The notes beneath the pieces were generated by a model. That model was given only the letters and a program-made list of their open reading frames with translations, searched no databases and was not told where the DNA came from. The translations under genes were made by a program, and so were the position numbers. From assembly GCF_040049295.1 (NCBI RefSeq), contig NZ_JBDZDQ010000001.1, positions 1,612,001 through 1,676,000 of the forward strand: a stretch of 64,000 nucleotides of DNA, written 5' to 3'. Below, in pieces: positions 28,108 to 36,865 of this stretch (position 1 is the first letter of the stretch; each line of letters starts with the position of its first letter). This stretch comes from Sphingomonas sp. KR3-1 (GTDB lineage: Bacteria > Pseudomonadota > Alphaproteobacteria > Sphingomonadales > Sphingomonadaceae).

Positions 28108-28986
28108 TTATGCCCGCTTCCGCGCCGGCGCCTTCTTCGCGGGCGCCTTGTCTTCCTTCACCGGCCTGGTCTTCACGGCCTTGCTGGTCTTTGCCTCGGG
28201 CTTCTCGAGCGACTTCTTGAGCGCCGCCATCAGGTCGACCACGTTCGAGCCGCGCGCGGCGCTGCCCTCGTCCTTGTCCTCGATGATCTTGCGGCCCTTG
28301 GCCTTCTTCTTGCGCTCGATCAGCTCGTGCAGCGCATCGACATAGCGATCGTGGAACGCGCCGGGATCGAACTTTGCCACCTTCTTGCCGATCAGGCTCT
28401 CGGCCAGCCCCAACAGCTCGGGATCGGGCGCGTCATCGGGGATGTCGCGGAAATAGCCCTGCGCCTTGTTGACCTCATCGGCATAGCGCAGCGTCTCCAG
28501 CACCATGCCGCGCCCGCACGGCTTGAGGCTCACCACATATTCGCGCCCGCGCATCGCCAGCTGGCCCAGCCCGACCTTGCGCGTCCGCTTCAGTGCCTCG
28601 CGCAGCACGATGAACGCCTCTTCCGCGAGATCGTCGGCGGGCACGACGAAATAGGGCCGCTCATAATAGAGCACGTCGATCTCGTCGGCGTCGACGAACT
28701 GGGTGAGCTCGAGCGTCTTCTTCGATTCGAGCTTCACCGCGTCGATCTCGTCCTGCTCGAGCAGGACATATTCGCCCTTCTCGACCTCGAACCCCTTCAC
28801 GATCTCGTCGGGCTCGACCGCGCCCAGCCCCGGCGCGACCTTCTCATACTTGATCCGCTTGCCGCTCGGCTCGTGGATCTGGTGGAAGCTGATCTGCGCG
28901 CCCGATTTGGTCGCGGTGTAGATCTCGACGGGGATCGAGACGAGCGCCAGCCGTATCTGCCCCTGCCAATAAGCCCGCGCCGCCAT
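28108..28986 (-). CDS. ku: Ku protein, bacterial NHEJ end-binding factor
   Basis: Ku forms a homodimeric ring that binds DNA ends and recruits LigD. The 292-residue product shows the conserved opening ARAYWQGQIRLALVSIPVEIY, the core barrel (RIKYEKVAPGLG; EKGEYVLLEQDEID) and a lysine-rich C-terminal tail (KKAPARKRA) of the type that modulates DNA binding and LigD contact. GGAGG is six bases from the ATG at 28986, which is preferred to the adjacent GTG. It is cotranscribed with ligD and divergent from pdxH. Confidence 0.95.
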   Translation of the reverse strand: MAARAYWQGQIRLALVSIPVEIYTATKSGAQISFHQIHEPSGKRIKYEKVAPGLGAVEPDEIVKGFEVEKGEYVLLEQDEIDAVKLESKKTLELTQFVDADEIDVLYYERPYFVVPADDLAEEAFIVLREALKRTRKVGLGQLAMRGREYVVSLKPCGRGMVLETLRYADEVNKAQGYFRDIPDDAPDPELLGLAESLIGKKVAKFDPGAFHDRYVDALHELIERKKKAKGRKIIEDKDEGSAARGSNVVDLMAALKKSLEKPEAKTSKAVKTRPVKEDKAPAKKAPARKRA

Positions 28987-29077
28987 CACTCGCCTCCTTC
29001 GTTGCGAAGCCGATTCAATGTGCCAGCAAAGGAGTCGTTCCTCGACACCTCTTTAGTGGGGCGGTAGAGCGCGGCGC

Positions 29078-29656
29078 ATGCGCACCGATCCCTTCGAACT
29101 GTTCGACGCCTGGTATCAGGAAGCCCGGGCGAGCGAGCCCAACGACTCGAACGCGATGGCCCTGGCGACGGTGAATGCCGACCTCCAGCCCTCGGTGCGG
29201 ATGGTGCTGCTCAAGGGCCACGGCCCGGACGGCTTCGTCTTCTACACCAACCGCGAGAGCCGCAAGGCGCAGGACCTGCACGACGGCGCCAAGGTCGCCT
29301 TGCTGTTCCACTGGAAGTCGCTGCGCCGCCAGATCCGCATCGAGGGCCCGGTCAGCTTCGCGACCGATGCCGAGAGCGACGCCTATTTCGCCAGCCGCGC
29401 CCGCGATTCGCAGCTCGGCGCCTGGGCGTCGGACCAGTCGCGCCCGCTCGACAGCCGCGAGACCTTCGAGGCGCGCTTCGAAGCGGCCAAGGCGCGCTTC
29501 GAAGGGCAGGACGTGCCCCGTCCGCCGCATTGGGGCGGGTACCGCGTCACCCCGTCGCGAATCGAATTCTGGCAGGACCGCGCCCACCGCCTGCACGAGC
29601 GCCGGCTGTTCACCCGCGCCGATGGCGGCTGGTCCGAAGGCCTGCTCTACCCGTGA
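29078..29656 (+). CDS. pdxH: Pyridoxamine/pyridoxine 5'-phosphate oxidase
   Basis: The FMN-dependent enzyme makes pyridoxal 5'-phosphate in the salvage and DXP-dependent routes. The 192-residue product has NAMALATVNADLQPSVRMVLLK, the FMN phosphate-binding FYTNRESRKAQ stretch, the LRRQIRIEG core and a C-terminal FWQDRAHRLHERRLF signature. The length is slightly short but normal for alphaproteobacterial PdxH. The CDF gene follows after ten bases, probably in the same transcript. Confidence 0.95.
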   Translation: MRTDPFELFDAWYQEARASEPNDSNAMALATVNADLQPSVRMVLLKGHGPDGFVFYTNRESRKAQDLHDGAKVALLFHWKSLRRQIRIEGPVSFATDAESDAYFASRARDSQLGAWASDQSRPLDSRETFEARFEAAKARFEGQDVPRPPHWGGYRVTPSRIEFWQDRAHRLHERRLFTRADGGWSEGLLYP

Positions 29657-29666
29657 GTATCTGGCC

Positions 29667-30578
29667 GTGACCAACCTCGCCCGCCGCGCCGCCATCGCCA
29701 GCGTCTGCAGCGCGCTGCTGCTCGGCGGGCTCAAGGCATGGGCCGTCGTCCAGACCGGCTCGGTCGCGGTGCTCGCCAGCCTGGCCGATTCGGTGCTCGA
29801 CCTGTTCGCTTCTTTGGTCACCCTGGGCGGCGTCCATTGGGCGGCGCAGCCGGCCGACGAGAAGCACCGCTTCGGGCACGGCAAGGCCGAGGCGCTCGCC
29901 GCGCTGCTCCAGGTCGTCGTCATCGCCGTCTCGGCGCTCGCCATCCTGATCCGCGCGATCGATCGCTTCCGCACCGGCGACATCGCTGCCTCGCCCGAAT
30001 CTGGCATTGCGGTGAGCCTGGTCGCGATCGCCGTCACGCTCGCGCTCACCCGCTACCAGGCGCATGTCGTCCGCCAGACCCGCTCGGTCGCGATCGGCAC
30101 CGATCGGATCCATTATACCTCCGACCTGCTGCTCAATGCCTCGGTGATCGCCGCGCTGCTGCTCGATGCCTGGGGGCTGCGCGGCGCCGACCCGCTGTTC
30201 GGCATCGCCATTGCCTTCTGGCTGCTGTTCGGCGCCTGGCGCGCGTCCGAAGCCGCGATCGACCAGCTGATGGACAAGGAATGGCCCGAGGAGAAGCGGA
30301 ACGCATTCGTCGAGGTCGCGGCGCGCAACCCCGCGCTCCGGAGCCTGCACGACCTGCGCACGCGCTCGAGCGGCAACCTCGACTTCGTCCAGTTCCACAT
30401 CGCGATGAATCCGGCGATGACGATCCTCGAGGCGCATGACGTGGTCGAGGCGCTGGAGAAGGAGCTGTGCGCGGCATTCCCCGGCACCGAGATCCTGATC
30501 CATGTCGATCCCGAGGGCCATGTCGACGAGCCCGAAAACCCGATGATCGAAGCCAATCTGCTGAAGGACGCCCCGTGA
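29667..30578 (+). CDS. Cation diffusion facilitator family transporter
   Basis: The 303-residue inner membrane protein exports divalent metals such as Zn, Fe or Mn in exchange for protons. It shows the family pattern: SLADSVLDLFASLVTL in the second membrane segment, HRFGHGKAEALAAL after it, a second metal-site helix with HYTSDLLLNASV (H-x3-D) and a C-terminal cytoplasmic domain (FHIAMNPAMTILEAH). The closest type is FieF. The start is a GTG, and the stop overlaps the next GTG (GTGA). Confidence 0.88.
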   Translation: MTNLARRAAIASVCSALLLGGLKAWAVVQTGSVAVLASLADSVLDLFASLVTLGGVHWAAQPADEKHRFGHGKAEALAALLQVVVIAVSALAILIRAIDRFRTGDIAASPESGIAVSLVAIAVTLALTRYQAHVVRQTRSVAIGTDRIHYTSDLLLNASVIAALLLDAWGLRGADPLFGIAIAFWLLFGAWRASEAAIDQLMDKEWPEEKRNAFVEVAARNPALRSLHDLRTRSSGNLDFVQFHIAMNPAMTILEAHDVVEALEKELCAAFPGTEILIHVDPEGHVDEPENPMIEANLLKDAP

Positions 30579-31366
30579 TCCTGCCTTTCGCCCAGATCGA
30601 CGCCTTTGCCGACCGTGCCTTCACCGGCAACCAGGCCGCGGTGATGCCGCTCGGCGAATGGCTGGCCGACGACGTTCTCCAGGCGATCGCCGAGGAGAAC
30701 AATGTCGCCGAGACCGCCTTCCTCCTCCCCGATGCCAGCGGCGCGGCCGATTTCGAGCTGCGCTGGTTCACTCCCGCGGTCGAGGTCGCCTTGTGCGGCC
30801 ATGCCACGCTGGCGAGCGGCCATTTCATCCTCTCCGCCGATCCGGCGCGCGACGGCGTCACCTTCCGCACCCGCAAGGCCGGCGTGCTCGAAGTGCGCCG
30901 CGACGGAGATGCCTATGCCATGGCGCTCCCCGCCTATCCGCCCGAGCCCGCAGAAGTCCCCGGCCTGCTCGACGCGCTCGGCGTCGATCTCGGCGAGACC
31001 TGGCAGCATCCGAACGGCTATGACCTGACCGTGCTCGACAGCGCCGAGGCGGTGCTGGCGCTCAAGCCCGATTTCAAGGCGCTCGCCGCGATCGGCCACA
31101 CGCTCAACATCGTCACCGCGCCCGGCAAGGGCACCGACGTGATCAGCCGCGTCTTCGCCCCCGCCGCCGGCATCGACGAGGATCCGGTCACCGGCTCGGC
31201 GCATTCGGTGCTGACGCCCTATTGGGCCAGGCGCCTCGGCCGCGACACGTTCAGCGCCTTCCAGGCGAGCAAGCGCGGCGGCCATGTCGCCTGCGGCCTC
31301 GCCGGCGACCGGGTGATCCTGGGCGGCAAGTGCGTCACGGTGATCGTGGGGGAATTCGCGCTGTGA
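30575..31366 (+). CDS. PhzF-family isomerase/epimerase-like protein
   Basis: The 263-residue product has the PhzF diaminopimelate-epimerase fold: an opening FAQIDAFADRAFTGNQAAV with the catalytic Glu in EENNVAETAFL, the LCGHATLASG loop and DEDPVTGSAHSVL near the C-terminus. Family members isomerise small acidic metabolites and include PhzF itself; the substrate here is unknown. The GTG at 30575 overlaps the CDF stop by four bases, so the three genes from pdxH onward probably form one operon. Confidence 0.87.
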   Translation: MILPFAQIDAFADRAFTGNQAAVMPLGEWLADDVLQAIAEENNVAETAFLLPDASGAADFELRWFTPAVEVALCGHATLASGHFILSADPARDGVTFRTRKAGVLEVRRDGDAYAMALPAYPPEPAEVPGLLDALGVDLGETWQHPNGYDLTVLDSAEAVLALKPDFKALAAIGHTLNIVTAPGKGTDVISRVFAPAAGIDEDPVTGSAHSVLTPYWARRLGRDTFSAFQASKRGGHVACGLAGDRVILGGKCVTVIVGEFAL

Positions 31367-31378
31367 GCACTACTGCGA

Positions 31379-31816
31379 TCAGCATCCAATCACATCGAGA
31401 TAGTCAGGTTTTTCCCCCGCAATTGCCCGGATAATTCCATCTCGCGTGACGAGAGGTATCCGCCGCACACGCGCCGTGGCTATGAGGAAACAGTCTCCCG
31501 GATCCCTGTGGCCGGTGATGGTTACCACTTCAGCCGCCTCGCATGAGATACGCTGACGGATAGGGACAATCTTCGCCCCGGTAACCCGTACCGCTTCTCG
31601 AAACCAACGGCCGGGAGAATCCTCTCCCAAATGCGGCCGGCCAGCCACCCGATTCTTCTTGGTCGCAATGGATAGCTCCCAAGCGGTAACCGGCGACACG
31701 AACAGCGTTCCTGCTTCCTGATTTTCACCAATCGCTACCAACGCTTCTTCAAGAAGCTCCTCCTCGCCACTCACAAGCCAGAAAAGCGTGTGCGTATCGA
31801 GAAGAATCCCGGGCAA
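31379..31816 (-). CDS. PIN-domain toxin of a type II toxin-antitoxin pair
   Basis: The 145-residue protein is a VapC-like ribonuclease candidate with the acidic PIN residues in LLDTHTLFWLVSGEE (first Asp), WELSIATKK (Glu) and HRDPGDCFLIATA (Asp pair). The variant DTHTLFW is typical of the toxin group that cleaves RNA. It starts at a TTG three bases after the antitoxin stop, without a clear ribosome site, so translation is likely coupled to the antitoxin. Codons are less GC-biased than those of neighbouring genes, hinting at transfer. Confidence 0.85.
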   Translation of the reverse strand: MPGILLDTHTLFWLVSGEEELLEEALVAIGENQEAGTLFVSPVTAWELSIATKKNRVAGRPHLGEDSPGRWFREAVRVTGAKIVPIRQRISCEAAEVVTITGHRDPGDCFLIATARVRRIPLVTRDGIIRAIAGEKPDYLDVIGC

Positions 31817-31819
31817 TGA

Positions 31820-32011
31820 TCAGCGCTTTGCGCCAGTTTCGGGCTTGCGTCGGCTCGTGCCTTTTGCCGCTTGAGATGCAATGGGCTTTGTAAGATCAAC
31901 GCTCTTCTTGAGCGTGATGTGCCCTTTCAAAGCTCCGGCGCCACGAACGGTAACAAAGCGCCCGGATTTAGAATCACGGACTATTGTCTCGGTCGTATGC
32001 GCCTTCGCCAT
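31820..32011 (-). CDS. Small antitoxin-like protein
   Basis: The 63-residue protein lies immediately upstream of the PIN toxin and is its likely antitoxin. The N-terminal half (TETIVRDSKSGRFVTVRG) looks like a short DNA-binding beta/helix segment, followed by a basic tail rich in Lys and Arg (KGTSRRKPETGAKR) that would thread into the toxin. No family could be named with certainty. The ATG at 32011 lacks a ribosome site, and a palindrome overlaps it. Confidence 0.7.
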   Translation of the reverse strand: MAKAHTTETIVRDSKSGRFVTVRGAGALKGHITLKKSVDLTKPIASQAAKGTSRRKPETGAKR

Positions 32012-32021
32012 ACGTACATAT
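32010..32021. promoter_or_regulatory. Candidate toxin-antitoxin operator
   Basis: ATACGTACATAT is a 10-of-12 palindrome overlapping the antitoxin start, next to an AT-rich stretch (TATATAAT) that could be the promoter -10 region. Autoregulation by the toxin-antitoxin complex at such a site would be usual. Confidence 0.4.
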
Positions 32022-32146
32022 ATAATCGATCGGCCGCGCTGATTCAAAGCTTCTCCGACGCGATCATCGCCTTCCTGAAGTGAATCGCCGCTTGCGCCGG
32101 CCCCAGGGGCAGGCCCGATAGGGTGATTCGTTCGAGAAAGGATGCC

Positions 32147-32950
32147 GTGTTGGCCAAGCCTGGTCCGTCTCTCCGCTCCGCCGAAGCCGCGCGCCGCCTG
32201 GGCGTCAGCGGCAAGGCGCTGCGCCTCTACGAGGCACAGGGCCTGGTCCGGGCCGAGCGGACCGCGGCGGGATGGCGCGTCTATGGGCCCGAGCAGATCG
32301 CCCGGCTCCACCAGATCCTCGCGCTCAAGAGCTTCGGCTTCCCGCTCGCGCGGATCGCCCAGCTCCTCTCCGGCGGACTGCCCGACCTGGCGGCCTTCCT
32401 CGCGCTGCACGAGCAGGTGCTGCGCCAGGAGGCCGCACGCATCGACCAGGCGCTGCGGCTCCTGGGGGCGGCGCAGGCCCGGCTGGCTGCACAAGGCGGC
32501 CTTTCCTCGGACGACCTGATGGACCTGACCAAGGAAACCGTGATGACCGATACGCCCGACGAAACCCTCGCCGCCGCCTATGAAAACATTGCCGCCAGGC
32601 ATTTCACTTCCGAGGATCGCGCGACGCTCGCCGCCAATGGCTATGCCGGCATGGCGATGCCCGATACCGGCTGGGACGCGCTGCTCGCCGAGGCGGGGCG
32701 TTTGATACGGGCCGGCGACCCCGGCTCGCCCGAGGCGATGGACCTCGCCCGGCGCTGGATGGGCAAGGTGTTCGAGGCGACCGGCGGCGATCCGGCGCTG
32801 ACCCGCAAGCTGCGCGACGTCGCCCGCGAGACGCACGAGCAGCCCGCCTTCGCCGCCGCCTCGCCTTCGTCGAACGCGATGATGGATTTCGTCGCCCAGG
32901 CCTATGGCGCGGCGATCGCGGCGGGACTCATGCCCAAGCCGGAGGGCTGA
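32147..32950 (+). CDS. MerR-family regulator with TipAS-like C-terminal domain
   Basis: The 267-residue product has an N-terminal winged-helix MerR domain (LRSAEAARRLGVSGKALRLYEAQGLV) and a dimerisation helix to about residue 125. A helical C-terminal domain from about 135 resembles the TipAS ligand-binding fold (ETLAAAYENIAARHF; GDPGSPEAMDLARRWMGKVFEATGGDP). TipAS domains bind drug-like peptides. There is no CxxC metal site. The start is uncertain: GTG at 32147 or TTG at 32150, with AAGGA just upstream; an earlier GTG at 32123 is possible. Confidence 0.82.
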   Translation: MLAKPGPSLRSAEAARRLGVSGKALRLYEAQGLVRAERTAAGWRVYGPEQIARLHQILALKSFGFPLARIAQLLSGGLPDLAAFLALHEQVLRQEAARIDQALRLLGAAQARLAAQGGLSSDDLMDLTKETVMTDTPDETLAAAYENIAARHFTSEDRATLAANGYAGMAMPDTGWDALLAEAGRLIRAGDPGSPEAMDLARRWMGKVFEATGGDPALTRKLRDVARETHEQPAFAAASPSSNAMMDFVAQAYGAAIAAGLMPKPEG

Positions 32951-33170
32951 GGCGCGGCCACGCTCCGTCCTGCCCGGGAGCGGAGGCGCGGGGCTGGTAA
33001 TGTAGGATTTCGTCTGGTCTACGCTTGTAGATGCAGCCGCGCCGCGCCCTTTCCGTCCCTGCATTTCGCCTTCGCGCCGAGCGGCGCACTCGGCCGGATG
33101 CCGCCGCGAGGCGCAAGGCACCGGTGGCGCGCGCGTGAATGTCGCGGCTTTTGTGACTTTCCGGCCCGAA

Positions 33171-34292
33171 TCAGGCCGGCAGCAGCTCGGCGCGTTCGGT
33201 CTCGGCGATCCAGCCGCCGCCGAGCACCCGGTCGCCGGCATAGAGCACCGCGGCCTGGCCGGGCGCCACGCCATATTCGGGCGACTCGAACACCACGCGC
33301 CCGTCCTCGAGCCGCGCCGGCACCGGCTTGGCGAGGCTGCGCACCTTGGCGGTGAGCGGGCCGGCATGGTCGCCGCCCAGCCAGTTGATCCCCTCGATTC
33401 GCGCCGCCCGCACCGCAAGCGCGCGCTTGGGGCCGACGATCACCTGCTTCGATGCCGGATCGAGGCGCAGCACATAATAGGGCTCCGCCGCGCCGCCGAT
33501 CTCGAGTCCGCGGCGCTGGCCGACGGTGAAGTGGATCAGCCCCTTGTGGCGGCCGAGCACCTTGCCGCCCTCGTCGACGATCTCGCCGCCGGTCTCCGCC
33601 TCGGGGCGCAGCTTCTTGACCAGCGAGGCATAGTCGCCATCGGGGACGAAGCAGATATCCTGGCTGTCGGGCTTGCCCGCCACGCCCAGCCCGAGCTCGG
33701 CGGCGAGCTCGCGCACCAGCGGCTTGGGCATGCCGCCGAGCGGGAAGCGCAGGAAATCGAGCTGCGCCGCGGTGGTGGCGAACAGGAAATAGCTCTGGTC
33801 GCGCGCCGGATCCTGCGCGCGGTGCAGCTCGGCGCCGGCCGGGCCGACGACGCGGCGGACATAATGGCCGGTGGCGAGGCAGTCCGCGCCCAGGTCGCGG
33901 GCGAGCGCGAACAGGTCGGTGAACTTGGGCCCCATGTTGCATTTCACGCACGGGATCGGCGTGCGGCCGGCGAGATATTCGTCCGCGAAATCGTCGATCA
34001 CCTCGCGCTTGAAGCTCGAGGCGTGGTCGAAGACATAATGCGCGATGCCCAGCCTGTCGCAGACGGCGCGCGCGTCGCGGATGTCGCGGCCGGCGCAGCA
34101 CGAGCCGGCGCGGCCCACCGCTTCGCCGTGGTCGTAGAGCTGCAGCGTGACGCCGATCGTCTCCGCGCCGGTGGCGGCGGCGAGCGCGGCCACCACCGAA
34201 GAGTCGACGCCGCCGGACATGGCGACGACGATGCGGCGGGCCTGCATCGGCCCTTCGAGCTGGAAGTCTCCTGCGATCATGATCGCGCGCAT
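33171..34292 (-). CDS. mnmA: tRNA-specific 2-thiouridylase
   Basis: MnmA adds sulfur to U34 of Lys, Glu and Gln tRNAs. The 373-residue product has the PP-loop [14 protein letters not shown], a catalytic cysteine in [12 protein letters not shown], a second cysteine in [13 protein letters not shown] and a C-terminal beta domain. The SCCAGRD segment after the PP-loop is characteristic of alphaproteobacterial MnmA. The start could be 34292 or the in-frame ATG four codons later (34280); neither has a strong ribosome site. The gene is transcribed away from sciP. Confidence 0.94.
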   Translation of the reverse strand: MRAIMIAGDFQLEGPMQARRIVVAMSGGVDSSVVAALAAATGAETIGVTLQLYDHGEAVGRAGSCCAGRDIRDARAVCDRLGIAHYVFDHASSFKREVIDDFADEYLAGRTPIPCVKCNMGPKFTDLFALARDLGADCLATGHYVRRVVGPAGAELHRAQDPARDQSYFLFATTAAQLDFLRFPLGGMPKPLVRELAAELGLGVAGKPDSQDICFVPDGDYASLVKKLRPEAETGGEIVDEGGKVLGRHKGLIHFTVGQRRGLEIGGAAEPYYVLRLDPASKQVIVGPKRALAVRAARIEGINWLGGDHAGPLTAKVRSLAKPVPARLEDGRVVFESPEYGVAPGQAAVLYAGDRVLGGGWIAETERAELLPA

Positions 34293-34436
34293 TTAGGCAC
34301 TCGTACTTCTCCGCGCCAGTGTGGTTGGATTCCGGTAACCCTGGTTAAGCGCACGTTTTCACCTGCTTTACGGACCCTTCAAGACTTTGCGCTAGACCAC
34401 GTCATCCGAGATCAACTTGTCGGATGGGTAAAGAGC

Positions 34437-34664
34437 GTGGACCTGAGTTTCGCCAGATTGGAACGCGACGTGGCGGTTACCGCCATGCCGACCGAACTGG
34501 CGGTATTGCTGGTCGGTGTGGCGGCGCGCCAGGCGGCGAGTCCCACGGCCCGCGCGCAGGCACGGCTGGGGCTGATCGCTCCGGTCGAGCAGCTGCTCGC
34601 GCCGGCGCACGGAGCATTTCATGCCTCCGCGGCGCACGCCCTGGCCCGTCGGCAAGAGGAATGA
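34437..34664 (+). CDS. Small hypothetical protein, 75 residues
   Basis: A GTG-started frame preceded by GGGTAAAGAGC shows strongly GC-biased third codon positions, as expected for real genes here. It encodes a mainly helical, Ala-rich protein with no recognised domain or signal peptide. It sits between mnmA and sciP and ends about 110 bases before sciP. It could be a short lineage-specific gene; the frame remains open upstream to the region shared with mnmA, so the start is a guess. Confidence 0.45.
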   Translation: MDLSFARLERDVAVTAMPTELAVLLVGVAARQAASPTARAQARLGLIAPVEQLLAPAHGAFHASAAHALARRQEE

Positions 34665-34776
34665 AGAGCGCGTTTACCGCGGCGTTTTAGCCGTTGTTCA
34701 AGCGTGCCGAATATCGATTGCGGTTGAGTGTTGCAGTGTTGCGTAGCGGGGGCCCCCCGCCCCGAAAGGCGAGTAG

Positions 34777-35076
34777 ATGATTGAGAACCAGAAGATCCGT
34801 CCGGCGAAAGTGATTGGCCCGCTCGGCGAGCCGCTGACGCTGGATACGCTTCCCCCGCCCGAGACGACTCGCTGGGTCGTGCGCCGCAAGGCCGAAGTGG
34901 TGGCAGCGGTGAATGGCGGCCTGCTCAGTGTCGACGAAGTGTGCGAGCGCTACGGCCTGACGGTCGAGGAGTTTGCCGGCTGGCAGCGCGCGATCGACCG
35001 GTCGGGCATGCCGGGCCTGCGCGTCACCCGCATCCAGCATTATCGCTCGCTCTACGAGCGCCAGCAGAAATACTGA
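34777..35076 (+). CDS. sciP: SciP-like CtrA inhibitor (DUF1153)
   Basis: The 99-residue protein matches the DUF1153/SciP family, a small helix-turn-helix protein that in Caulobacter blocks transcription activation by the cell-cycle regulator CtrA. The sequence includes KVIGPLGEPLTLDTLPPP, RWVVRRKAEVVAAVNGGLLS and the recognition helices at about 50-75 (VDEVCERYGLTVEEFAGWQRAI). The ATG has a GAAAGGCGAG site. A perfect terminator follows. The presence of SciP supports an alphaproteobacterial origin. Confidence 0.92.
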   Translation: MIENQKIRPAKVIGPLGEPLTLDTLPPPETTRWVVRRKAEVVAAVNGGLLSVDEVCERYGLTVEEFAGWQRAIDRSGMPGLRVTRIQHYRSLYERQQKY

Positions 35077-35098
35077 GCTCCTCCCTCAAGGAGCAATT

Positions 35099-35133
35099 GG
35101 GCCCGCTCCCGGTGCGCCGGGGCGGGCCTTTTT
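35099..35133 (+). terminator. Rho-independent terminator after sciP
   Basis: A GC-rich stem (GGCCCGC paired with GCGGGCC, and an inner CCGG/CCGG pair) is followed by TTTTT, starting 23 bases after the sciP stop. Confidence 0.88.
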
Positions 35134-35252
35134 CTGTGTAAATCCCTGAAAGTTCCGATGCACCGCAAAATTTCGGTACGGAACCAACATGACCGCCCGC
35201 TCATTTTTCTTCCGTCGCCCGATCCACGGGCCGAAACAAAACGGAGGGACTT

Positions 35253-35513
35253 ATGGTGGGTCTTATCGTTTGGCTTGTCATCGGCGGTGTCGTCGGTTGG
35301 CTTGCCAGCATCGTGATGCGTACCGATGGCCAGCAGGGCATCTTTCTCAATATCGTCGTCGGGATCGTCGGCGCCTTTGTCGGCGGCTGGCTGTTCGGCG
35401 GCGGCGACATCAACAGTGGCGTGATCACTCCGACCACGTTCCTGGTGTCACTGGTCGGCGCGATCATCCTGCTCGCGATCGTCAACCTGGTTCGCCGCGG
35501 CTCGCTGCGCTAA
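35253..35513 (+). CDS. GlsB/YeaQ/YmgE-family stress-associated membrane protein
   Basis: The 86-residue protein has three hydrophobic segments and the glycine-zipper pattern of the Transgly_assoc family (VWLVIGGVVGWLASIVM; LNIVVGIVGAFVGGWLF). Relatives are induced by general stress; their activity is unknown. The ATG has a GGAGGG site. A second member of the family is encoded on the other strand at 36370-36630. Confidence 0.88.
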   Translation: MVGLIVWLVIGGVVGWLASIVMRTDGQQGIFLNIVVGIVGAFVGGWLFGGGDINSGVITPTTFLVSLVGAIILLAIVNLVRRGSLR

Positions 35514-35528
35514 CCCGGTAGCACATCG

Positions 35529-35564
35529 AAAAGGGGCCGCCCCGGCGAGGGACGGCCCCTTTTT
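35529..35564. terminator. Bidirectional terminator
   Basis: AAAAGGGGCCG and CGGCCCCTTTTT form an 11-base stem with an A-run on one side and a T-run on the other, between the convergent GlsB-type and SIMPL-domain genes. It suits termination from both strands. Confidence 0.88.
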
Positions 35565-35568
35565 CACG

Positions 35569-36288
35569 TCATTTGAGCAGGAAGCGCACCGAGACGTTGA
35601 CGCTCAGCTCGCGCTCGCCGGCGAGCACCTCCAGGCTGTCGGCGACCATGCCGGCCTTGGCCCGCATCATCATCGGCGCCGGTGCCGGCGGCAGCGAACC
35701 GCTCTCCGAGATCGCCAGGATGCGATCGACCTTGAGCCCCGCCGCCTGGGCATAGAGCTCGGCGCGCGCCCGCGCCTGCTTGATCGCGTCCACCCGCGCC
35801 TCGTCCTGCGCCGCTTCGGGCTTGTCGATGGTGAGGTTCGGCCCGGAGATGTCGTTGGCGCCCTCGCTCACCAGCGCATCGAGGATCGCGCCGCTCTTCG
35901 CGACGTCGCGGAAGCGGATCGAGAGCTGGTTGGTCGCCTGGTAGCCGGTGATCACCGGCGGCTTGTTGTCGGCATAGCGATATTGCGGGCTGAGGCCGAT
36001 CCGCGAGGTCTGGATGTCGCGCTCGGCGATCCCGGCCTTGCGCAGCGCCGCCAGGACCCTGGCCATCTGCGCATTGTTCTGCTGCATCGCCGCGGCAGCG
36101 GTCGCCGCCTGGGTGACGACGCCGGCCTGGATCACCGCCAGATCGGGCACGCGGGTGCTGGTGCCGGTGGCGCTGATGTCGAGCACCGTCCCGTCGAGCA
36201 GCACCGGGCGCGCCTCGGTCTGCGCGGCAGCGGGCAGCGCCGCGACCACGAACAGTGCGGTAGAGGCGGCAAGGGCAACACGGATCAT
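35569..36288 (-). CDS. SIMPL-domain (DUF541) periplasmic protein
   Basis: The 239-residue product has a signal peptide (cleaved after PAAA) and one SIMPL/DUF541 domain (LDISATGTSTRVPDLAVIQAGVVTQ; GYQATNQLSIRFRDVAKSG). Bacterial members include the E. coli YggE protein, linked to oxidative stress, and BP26 of Brucella, an outer-membrane-associated antigen that forms ring oligomers. Its precise role is unknown. The ATG at 36288 follows a TAGGAGCG site. Confidence 0.87.
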   Translation of the reverse strand: MIRVALAASTALFVVAALPAAAQTEARPVLLDGTVLDISATGTSTRVPDLAVIQAGVVTQAATAAAAMQQNNAQMARVLAALRKAGIAERDIQTSRIGLSPQYRYADNKPPVITGYQATNQLSIRFRDVAKSGAILDALVSEGANDISGPNLTIDKPEAAQDEARVDAIKQARARAELYAQAAGLKVDRILAISESGSLPPAPAPMMMRAKAGMVADSLEVLAGERELSVNVSVRFLLK

Positions 36289-36369
36289 CGATACGCTCCT
36301 AAAATGACTTGTCCCGCACGCAGCCATGCCGCGCGCGGGACAAATGCAAGCTGAACGAAATCGGGTTTC

Positions 36370-36630
36370 TCAGGCGCGGCGCACCATGATCAGCCGATAC
36401 AGCGCCAGCAGCACCACCGAGCCGGCGGTGGCGGCGGCATAGGAGCGCCAGGTGCTCTGCGTCACGTCGAGCCCGAGCATCGGCGACAGATAGAAGGCGA
36501 TCAGCGCGCCGGCGATGCCGATCAGAATCGTCACGATGATCCCGCCGGGATCCTTGCCCGGCATGATCAGCTTGCCCAGCACACCGGCGACAAGGCCAAT
36601 GAGCAGCCACCCTAGAATACCATGCGGCAT
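36370..36630 (-). CDS. GlsB/YeaQ/YmgE-family membrane protein, second copy
   Basis: The 86-residue protein has three membrane segments (HGILGWLLIGLVAGVLGKLI; IIVTILIGIAGALIAFYL) and the conserved PGKDPGG turn. The ATG at 36630 has a GGAGGG site; an upstream extension would be charged and is rejected. It differs clearly from the copy at 35253, so the two are not recent duplicates. Confidence 0.87.
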   Translation of the reverse strand: MPHGILGWLLIGLVAGVLGKLIMPGKDPGGIIVTILIGIAGALIAFYLSPMLGLDVTQSTWRSYAAATAGSVVLLALYRLIMVRRA

Positions 36631-36865
36631 AGATCCCTCCTCGATTCGGCCCGTCTCCCCCGGACCGGGCAGGAACGTTGCGCTACTGCGACTCCATTGC
36701 AACCGTTTCTTATCGGAAACGGTGCCAGAAACATCCCGGATACTTGCGGAAAAAGGCCGAAACGGGCATTTGCCGCGCCGCAAGCGAAACGGCACTTGTG
36801 GCCGGTGCCTTATTCATCTAATACAGTGCGATCTATTGGGGGCATCGGCCATTCGGCCGGATCGG

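Noticed and set aside
34328..34348. CtrA binding site upstream of sciP
   Set aside because: The TAA elements are spaced six rather than seven bases apart and one half is imperfect (GTAA), so the CtrA consensus is not met.
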